A DNA stretch of 64,000 nucleotides from Megaustenia siamemsis (taxonomy: Eukaryota > Mollusca > Gastropoda > Stylommatophora > Ariophantidae), in NCBI GenBank assembly GCA_032433765.1, contig JAVIAB010000008.1, positions 39,846,736 through 39,910,735 of the forward strand, in the 5' to 3' direction. The notes beneath the pieces were generated by a model, which saw only the letters and a program-made list of their open reading frames with translations, ran no database searches and had not been told where the DNA came from. The stretch's first letter is position 1, and the number at the start of each line of letters is the position of its first letter. Made by a program: the position numbers and the translations under genes. Of the stretch, positions 56,035 through 64,000 are shown piece after piece.

Positions 56035-57180
56035 ACAAAATATGCCGCTCTATATTGCCTTTGTGCATCTAACAAAACCTTCCACTCAGTAAATAGAGAC
56101 GGGCTCTACAGGATGTTAGTAAACATAGGCTGCCCACCTAAATTACAAGCTGATTATGTCCCTTCATGGAAACATGAATGTTAAAATCCACTTTGATGGG
56201 AGCTTATCTGAGAGTTTTAAAGTCAACAATGGAGTGAAACAGAGATGTGTCCTCGCACCCAACCTTTTTGGTATATTTGTTGCTACCCTTCTAAATTACG
56301 CCTTCGAAATCAGCTCAGGAGATATTTACATTCGCACAAGATCAGATGGCTCACTGTTCAACATAGCACTACTAAGAGCAAAAATAAAAACAAGTGTTGC
56401 CCTAATTAAGGAATTTTTTATTGCTGACGATACAGCTCCACTCATAGTGAAGCCATCCTACAATCGCTGATCAACAACCTGGACAAAGCATGCGACCTTT
56501 TTATACTGTCAATTAAAGTTCAGAAAAATGTAATACTAAGTCAAGGCGACATCAAACCTCTATTAATCACTTTAAAAGATTGTCCACTAGAATCAGTTCA
56601 GAAATGTACTTATCTTGTATCCACAATTACACAAACCACTTCTCTTGATGATGAAATAAACAATCGAATTGGTAACGCAGCTACGACTTTCGGCAAACTC
56701 ATAGAAAGGGACTAGAACAACGCGAAACTAACACTGAAGACCAAACTCGTAATATAGTAAACTTGTGTGCTTAGCACACTATTATATGGATCTGAAACCT
56801 GATCAGCATACATAAATCACGAAAAAAGACTAAATGTCTTCCACATGCGATGTCTCCGCAGAATAATGCACATCAAATTGCAGGATAAAATAACCAACTT
56901 AACTGTCCTGCAACGTGCTAAGACCCCAACAATCATGTCGATGCTCAGATGTCGAAGACTAAGATGGTTGGGGCACGTCCAGCGAATGAAGTAAAAACGC
57001 ATCCCCAGGCAAATACTATATGGTGAATTAATACACGGAAAAAGATAAATCGGCAGGCCTAAACTACGATACAGAGATATATGTAAATCATCTCTGAATG
57101 ACTTCTTCATCTGTGAAAATAAATGTAACATCTGGCAAGTGATCGCACATCATGGAGAGCATGTATAAGGAATGGTATAA
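56035..57180 (+). pseudogene. Family F non-LTR retrotransposon, degenerate RT
   Basis: A heavily mutated RT. It shows AFVHLTKAFHSVNRDGLY (motif A, with D to H), NNGVKQRCVLAPNLFG (motif B) and FIADDTAPL (motif C), then CTYLVSTITQTTSLDDEI, LLYGSETWSAY, LRRIMHIKLQDKITN and RRLRWLGHVQRMK. There are many stops and frame changes. The catalytic motif A change means it could not encode an active enzyme. A cysteine-containing tail near 57250-57300 may be part of it. Confidence 0.8.
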
Positions 57181-57619
57181 CATCAGTTGAGACTGTGCTA
57201 AAGCAACATTTGGAAGAGAAAAGACTCATGATAAAAGATGGAAAACACTGTGGATCAGTGGGCCTGACTTGTTCATTCTGTGGCGTGTGTGTTTGTCAGA
57301 CATTGTTAGAATTAGCCACGAGAGAAGCTGTTCGACAAAAACAAAACCTCAAAATAATATGCACAATAGTCTCCACTAGACCGTCTGACAAGACGAAAAT
57401 GGCCTTACATACTATAAAATGTTATTAGATTTATGAATTGTAAATTAGCGACGTGAGTGAGTTGTGGCGTTCAGTTCAAATTAAGACTTCTTAGTTTGCA
57501 GGAAAACGGGCCGAACATTCCGCTGAAAGAAAGTCTTGATAAAGACTATGCTTATACTACACTGAGTTCTTGAGTTATTCGTGGACTATCATCATTGCAC
57601 TCTGAACATGTCTATAGGT

Positions 57620-57945
57620 GCTCAGACTTCCTCCTCAGCAAAACCCGCCGCGTCAAGCAACTGACAACACCAGCTCTGTGTTGGTTAATAAGTCCTCTTA
57701 CACGCCCACTAAGCCTCTTGTTTCTGGAGATGCCCATCTTAAATCCCTTTTTTTAATTCGAAGAGTGACGTGAAATCATGGTTGTCGAAGTCCTGTGCCC
57801 TACCCGCATCTTGGAGGACATTGATTATGTCTGCCTGGTATTTTGGTTGACAGTTTTCGACGACCGCACAGCTGGCCAGCCTGTCCACTCTTTTATTTTG
57901 ATGGAGATATATGTGGAGATACATGAAAAATATCTGATGCAACAA
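57620..57945 (-). pseudogene. Retrotransposon ORF C-terminal fragment, family unassigned
   Basis: Minus-strand frame KRVDRLASCAVVENCQPKYQ, ADIINVLQDAGRAQDF, then after a shift GISRNKRLSGRVRGLIN and QHRAGVVSCLTRR. This resembles the end of the RNase H and following region of I/Jockey-like elements. It meets the family A fragment at about 57930. Confidence 0.4.
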
Positions 57946-58425
57946 ATCTATGTCAATAGAAATGAGAAAGAGAGTTCATCGATGCTATATAGAACCAATT
58001 CTGACCTATGGAAGCGAATCATGGACAATAGATAAACAAATGAAAAGACGATTAGAGGCCACAGAGATGGGATTTCTCAGAAGAATGTTGAAAGTTCCCT
58101 GGACAGCTAAAAAGACCAATGAGAAAGTTCTCAAAGATGCCAACACAAAAAGGGAGCTCTTAAAAAACATCAGAAAGAAGTAATTAACATTTTTTGGGCA
58201 CATCATGAGAAGAGGAAAGTTGGAATACTTGGTTACAACTGGCAAAATAAAAGGAAAGAGAGATCGCGGACGACAAAGAGAGAAAATACTAGATAGCTTG
58301 GTGTCATGGCATGCAAAACAGTCAACAACAGAACTCATACGATGCACTGAGGATAGAAGATTGTGGAAGGACATGATCGCCAACGCCAACCGGTACGGCA
58401 CATGATGATGATGATGATGATATGT
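57925..58425 (+). pseudogene. Family A RT C-terminal region, best-preserved copy
   Basis: Reads SIEMRKRVHRCYIEPILTYG, SESWTIDKQMKRRLEATEM, GFLRRMLKVPWTAKKTNE, one stop after NIRKK, then FGHIMRRGKLEYLVTTGKIK and LVSWHAKQSTTELIR to NANRYGT, TGA and a (TGA)n tail (58401-58420). The palm domain is missing. Confidence 0.88.
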
Positions 58426-58456
58426 AGATCCATTCAGTGTTGAGAATCAATGGATT

Positions 58457-58682
58457 GTGTGTGTGTGTGTGTGTGTGTGTTTGTGTATGTGTGTGTGTGT
58501 GTGCGTGTGCGTGTGCGTGTGCGTGTGTGTGTGTGCGTGCGTGCGTGTGTGCGTGTGTGTGTGTGTGTGCGTGTGTGTGTGCGTGTGCGTGTGCGTGTGC
58601 GTGCGTGCGTGTGTGCGTGTGCGTGTGCGTGTGCGTGCGTGTGTGTGTGTGTGTGCGTGCGTGCGTGTGTGCGTGTGTGTGT
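58457..58682. repeat. (GT)n/(GTGC)n microsatellite, about 225 bp
   Basis: Alternating GT with scattered GC steps, a purine-pyrimidine alternating tract of the kind that can adopt Z-DNA. Open frames on both strands are artefacts. Confidence 0.97.
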
Positions 58683-59169
58683 AAATATAACGATCATATG
58701 CTCCTTTTTCCCCTCGACGTGAGTATACAAGAGTGCACAAAAACACTCCTTTATTTCTAACAGATATCAAATGAAACTTTATTCCTAATATTCTTACAAA
58801 TTGGTAGTTACTGTAACATAACTCATAAACTTCCATATGGAATGGATGGCTTGACCCACACGCTATTTTCTCCCCAGTCATTACTTCGCAACCACAGATG
58901 CGATAATTTAGCTTGAAATAGACTCTCTGCAGCATATCCGTTTGATCGAGTCTACAGCTTCTGTTGTGCCTTTCTTCAGAGCATCAAAGGTTTAGGATAG
59001 AACATAGAGCATAGAACATTCTTCAGAACATTCAGGCTTGAGTATAGTGAAAGTATATACTGTTTATCTTATACTTCCTACGCTGACCAAAGGAAACAGT
59101 CACAACCAGGTCGGTCCGGTGGTCTTAGAAGAACTTCGAGAACACACGGTTATTCCGTTCAGGGCGGCC

Positions 59170-62100
59170 AAATCTTCGAATTTTGAATTACTTCTTCGAA
59201 TCAATCATGAACGACAGCTTCGAATCAATCATGAACGACAGCTTCGAATCAATCATGAACGACAGCTTCGAATCAATCATGAACGACAGCTTCGAATCAA
59301 TCATGAACGACAGCTTCGAATCAATCATGAACGACAGCTTCGAATCAATCATGAACGACAGCTTCGAATCAATCATGAACGACAGCTTCGAATCAATCAT
59401 GAACGACAGCTTCGAATCAATCATGAACGACAGCTTCGAATCAATCATGAACGACAGCTTCGAATCAATCATGAACGACAGCTTCGAATCAATCATGAAC
59501 GACAGCTTCGAATCAATCATGAACGACAGCTTCGAATCAATCATGAACGACAGCTTCGAATCAATCATGAACGACAGCTTCGAATCAATCATGAACGACA
59601 GCTTCGAATCAATCATGAACGACAGCTTCAAATCAATCATGAACTAATACTTCAAATCAATCATGAACGACAGCTTCAAATCAATCATGAACGACAGCTT
59701 CGAATCAATCATGAACGACAGCTTCGAATCAATCATGAACGACAGCTTCGAATCAATCATGAACGACAGCTTCAAATCAATCATGAACTAATACTTCAAA
59801 TCAATCATGAACGACAGCTTCAAATCAATCATGAACGACAGCTTCGAATCAATCATGAACGACAGCTTCAAATCAATCATGAACGACAGCTTCAAATCAA
59901 CCATGAACTAATACTTCAAATCAATCATGAACGACAGCTTCAAATCAATCATGAACTAATACTTCAAATCAATCATGAACGACAGCTTCGAATCAATCAT
60001 GAACGACAGCTTCGAATCAATCATGAACGACAGCTTCAAATCAATCATGAACGACAGCTTCGAATCAATCATGAACGACAGCTTCGAATCAATCATGAAC
60101 GACAGCTTCGAATCAATCATGAACGACAGCTTCAAATCAATCATGAACTAATACTTCAAATCAATCATGAACGACAGCTTCAAATCAATCATGAACGACA
60201 GCTTCAAATCAACCATGAACGACAGCTTCAAATCAACCATGAACTAATACTTCAAATCAATCATGAACGACAACTTCGAATCAATCATGAACGACAGCTT
60301 CAAATCAATCATGAACGACAGCTTCAAATCAATCATGAACGACAGCTTCGAATCAATCATGAACGACAGCTTCAAATCAATCATGAACTAATACTTCAAA
60401 TCAATCATGAACGACAGCTTCAAATCAATCATGAACGACAGCTTCAAATCAATCATGAACGACAGCTTCAAATCAACCATGAACTTATACTTCAAATCAA
60501 TCATGAACGACAGCTTCAAATCAATCATGAACGATAGCTTCAAATCAATCATGAACTAATACTTCAAATCAATCATGAACGACAGCTTCAAATCAACCAT
60601 GAACTAATACTTCAAATCAATCATGAACGACAGCTTCAAATCAATCATGAACGACAGCTTCAAATCAATCATGAACTAATACTTCAAATCAATCATGAAC
60701 GACAGCTTCAAATCAATCATGAACGACAGCTTCAAATCAATCATGAACGACAGCTTCAAATCAACCATGAACTAATACTTCAAATCAATCATGAACGACA
60801 GCTTCAAATCAATCATGAACGACAGCTTCAAATCAATCATGAACTAATACTTCAAATCAATCAGAACGACAACTTCGAATCAATCATGGACGACAGCTTC
60901 GAATCAATCATTAACGACAGCTTCAAATCAATCATGAACGACAGCTTCAAATCAACCATGAACTAATACTTCAAATCAATCATGAACGACAGCTTCAAAT
61001 CAATCATGAACGACAGCTTCAAATCAACCATGAACTAATACTTCAAATCAATCATGAACGACAGCTTCAAATCAATCATGAACGATAGCTTCAAATCAAT
61101 CATGAACTAATACTTCAAATCAATCATGAACGACAGCTTCAAATCAATCATGAACGACAGCTTCAAATCAATCATGAACGACAGCTTCAAATCAATCATG
61201 AACGACAGCTTCAAATCAACCATGAACTAATACTTCAAATCAATCATGAACGACAGCTTCAAATCAACAATGAACTAATACTTCAAATCAACCATGAACT
61301 AATACTTCAAATCAATCATGAACGACAACTTCGAATCAATCATGGACGACAGCTTCGAATCAATCATTAACGACAGCTTCAAATCAATCATGAACGACAG
61401 CTTCAAATCAATAATGAACTAATACTTCAAATCAATCATGAACGACAGCTTCAAATCAATCATGAACGACAGCTTCAAATCAACCATGAACTAATACTTC
61501 AAATCAATCATGAACGACAGCTTCAAATCAATCATGAACGATAGCTTCAAATCAATAATGAACTAATACTTCAAATCAATCATGAACGACAGCTTCAAAT
61601 CAATCATGAACGACAGCTTCAAATCAACCATGAACTAATACTTCAAATCAATCATGAACGACAGCTTCAAATCAATCATGAACGACAGCTTCAAATCAAC
61701 CATGAACTAATACTTCAAATCAATCATGAACGACAGCTTCAAATCAACCATGAACTAATACTTCAAATCAATCATGAACGACAGCTTCAAATCAATCATG
61801 AACGATAGCTTCAAATCAATCATGAACTAATACTTCAAATCAATCATGAACGACAGCTTCAAATCAATCATGAACGACAGCTTCAAATCAATGGTGAATT
61901 ACTACTTAATTGAATGAAGAACTAATACTTCAAATAAACCATTAACTAATACTTCAAATCAACCATGATCTAATACTTCAAATCAACCATGAACTAATAC
62001 TTCAAATCAACCAGGAACTAATACTTAAAATCAACCATGAACTAATACTTCAAATCAACCATGAACTAATACTTCAAATCAACTATGAACTACTATTAGA
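59170..62100. repeat. Minisatellite, 24 bp unit, about 120 copies
   Basis: Two unit types: gacagcttcgaatcaatcat (with gaac) and taatacttcaaatcaatcat (with gaac). The left 450 bp is pure first type, the middle mixes both in higher-order groups, and the right edge (61920-62095) is pure second type with aaccat. An open frame of about 500 codons (59038-60537, RINHERQL and QINHELIL repeats) includes about 58 non-repeat codons at its start, begins with TTG rather than ATG, and is judged an artefact. Confidence 0.97.
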
Positions 62101-62429
62101 AACTATTAATTACCATTCCATTTCAAATTGTGAACAACCACTTCAAATCATTAATTACTACTTCACTAAATGCTACGTCAGATTGTTAACAAGCACTTTA
62201 AACTGCCAATTACCATTTCAAACCTTGAACTACTCACTGTACTCATCTAGATTCTTATGTGTAAATTGTTTCTTTAATGAAAAACTCATCATAATATAAA
62301 CCAATTAAAAGGGGAACAAGTACAATGTAAAAATAATAGTAATAGGAGACGATAACACGTAAAAAATTGTACTTTTTTCTAATCGTAACGACCGTTGGGT
62401 CGGGGATATAGACTTGATCTATTAATCTA

Positions 62430-62713
62430 CAAAAAAAAGCAATATTAACACCAAAATAAAAAGGCTAGGAATAGCCCCCGCCATAGAATCTATAAGGAAA
62501 CAACAGATAAAATGGTTTGACCACGTGACAAGGCAGAAAGGTCAAAACATAACACAACAAGCCTTCAGAAAACGTTGTGAGAACACCAGACCCAAGGGTC
62601 GACCACGAAAAAGATGGATAGATGGAATATTAGAAACACTAGGAAACATAACAGCAGCAGAGGCGAACAGAAGAGCAAAAGACCGCAAATTATATCTCCC
62701 CTCGACGCTGAAA
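62430..62713 (+). pseudogene. Family E RT C-terminal end, broken by SINE-1
   Basis: Reads KRLGIAPAIESIRKQQIKWF, DHVTRQKGQNITQQAFR, TRPKGRPRKRWIDGILETL, AAEANRRAKDRKLYL and continues after the SINE at 62985 with an arginine/lysine-rich end. Relatively intact frame; the palm is absent. Confidence 0.82.
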
Positions 62714-62715
62714 GG

Positions 62716-62970
62716 GAGCCGCAATAGCTCAGAGGTTAGTGAACTGGACTACAAAGGACAAGAGGTAGAGTTCGATCCCAACCGACGGCTTCTGGGCTCA
62801 CCCAGCCTTTAATGGGTACTGGATTTTTTTTCTGGGAAAGTAAAGCGGCACGGACGTAATACCGACCACATTACCCCAAAAATCATGTGCCGAAGGTCTG
62901 TAAAATGTATGGTCACTAACACCATATTCCCTATACGCCACTTGGCGTGACGGGGCACTTTACTTTTACT
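62716..62970 (+). repeat. SINE-1 with perfect 14-bp target-site duplication
   Basis: Head gagccgcaatagctcagagg, B-box-like gagttcgatccc, then the shared body. TCGACGCTGAAAGG is repeated exactly at 62702-62715 and 62971-62984. It inserted into the family E ORF. Confidence 0.93.
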
Positions 62971-63194
62971 TCGACGCTGAAAGGCAGATGAGGAAGGAAA
63001 GACGAAGAAGTAGAAGAAGAAGAAAGCCAAAATAAATGAGAGTAGCTTATAATTATTATCCTTAGGAAACACCTTATACGGGTCATATTCATTCACACAA
63101 TGTGCAATCCTCGCCAAACATGGTCACTTAGAATTAAGTATAAAAGAGAGCTTGTCATCTCAGGGGTGAGAGGTCTGTGAAAAGCGCTTTGGAG

Positions 63195-63535
63195 TGACCA
63201 GAAAAAACAGAATGAGAAATGATATTATAAGAGAAAGGTTAGCCATTGAACTAATCCAGACATAATGAGAAATGATATTATAAGAGAAAGAGTAGGCATT
63301 GAACCAATCCAGACAGAATGAGAAATGATATTATAAGAGAAAGAGTAGTCATTGAACCATTCCAGACAGAATTAGAAATGATATTATAAGAGAAAGAGTA
63401 GTCATTGAACCATTCCAGACAGAATTAGAAATGATATTATAAGAGAAAGAGTAGTCATTGAACCATTCCAGACAGAATGAGAAATGATATTATAAGAGAA
63501 AGAGTAGGCATTGAACCAATCCAAAGCTACATACA
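63195..63535. repeat. Minisatellite, 53 bp unit, about 6 copies
   Basis: Units with agaatgagaaatgatattat and aagagaaagagtagtcattg. High copy identity. Confidence 0.95.
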
Positions 63536-63689
63536 GAGACAATAAAAACACTGGTTTGCATATCAATAAAGAATGCTGTGTGATTCCTTGTCATACAAAA
63601 CATGTAATAAAAAAGAAAGGAGAAGAGCAGGATGCGGATCCAGAGTAAGAGGGACAGACAACATAAAATAAATTGTACATCCTGATCAT

Positions 63690-64000
63690 CAAGTGCCATT
63701 CTGGTCAGCGTAGGCGATCATGTACTTCCACAATCTGCCATCCACAGAAACTGTTTTCAATGTCATGTCACCAAGTTATCTAGGCATTTTCTCTCGCTGT
63801 CGTCTGCGATTTCACTTTTACTGTATTTTTCCAGTTGTAACCCATATTTCAATTTTCCTTTTCTTATCATGTGTTCGAAAAATGTTGATTGTTTCTTTCT
63901 GGTATTTTTTAGGAGTCCTCTTTTTGTGTTGGTCTGTTTGAGAATTTCCTCATTGGTCTTTAGCTGTCCAGTGAACTTCCAACATTCTTCTAAGAAATCC
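63690..64000 (-). pseudogene. Family A RT 3' region, cut by the window end
   Basis: Minus-strand copy of the family A end (KRKIEIWVTTGKI-type, then KYLDNLVT and terminal MIAYADQNGT) and the KTNEEILKQTNTKRGLLK-like segment up to the border. It continues beyond the window. Confidence 0.78.

Noticed and set aside
58437..58935. Open frames of Cys/Val or Thr/His repeats
   Set aside because: Translation of a GT-rich microsatellite on both strands.

Overview
This looks like repeat-dominated nuclear DNA of an invertebrate animal. The evidence is decayed non-LTR retrotransposons, tRNA-derived SINEs, a mariner, a Merlin-type DNA transposon and an endogenous Maverick/Polinton (adintovirus-like) element, with GT-AG splice signals and no bacterial operons. 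A marine lophotrochozoan such as a mollusc is my guess only. I recognise no intact host gene; a few stretches look like isolated exons.

The most striking property is tandem repetition. More than twenty minisatellite arrays (units of 20 to 83 bp) fill roughly 24 kb of the 64 kb by my count. They lie at 10.3-11.7, 12.5-15.9, 17.7-18.9, 19.3-20.5, 22.4-22.9, 23.5-26.5, 28.5-30.8, 32.1-36.9, 37.7-44.3, 44.5-45.1, 54.4-54.7, 59.2-62.1 and 63.2-63.5 kb. They are not genes, but units whose length is a multiple of three, or 20 bp units read over 60 bp, give long spurious open frames.

Between the arrays are fragments of at least six non-LTR retrotransposon families, labelled A to F here. A, B and C end in (TGA)n/(CAT)n tails and D ends in (TATC)n/(GATA)n. 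D copies are nested in B (8.2 kb), in C (21-22 kb) and in a purine-rich array (16.3 kb). SINEs with at least four different tRNA-like heads are present; two types share a body, several have target-site duplications, and one is a two-headed composite at 45.4 kb. A mariner (38.2-39.6 kb) and a Merlin derivative (13.0-14.0 kb) each landed inside a minisatellite.

From 46.0 to 53.0 kb lies a decayed Maverick/Polinton-type element. Reading leftward on the minus strand it has a small basic protein, an unknown conserved-looking ORF, a DDE integrase with chromodomain, a small membrane protein, a penton-like protein, a pX-like core protein, a double-jelly-roll-type major capsid protein, an adenain-like cysteine protease and a possible PC4-like DNA-binding protein. 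A fragment from the N-terminal region of protein-primed DNA polymerase B lies on the plus strand. The genes carry frameshifts and stops, and no packaging ATPase was seen, so it is a fossil.

The observations most worth checking are: one minisatellite whose unit is a segment of a reverse transcriptase gene; several arrays whose units carry a 5' splice-site hexamer, one starting exactly at a candidate exon's splice donor; the composite SINE; and the possible PC4-like gene in the viral element.
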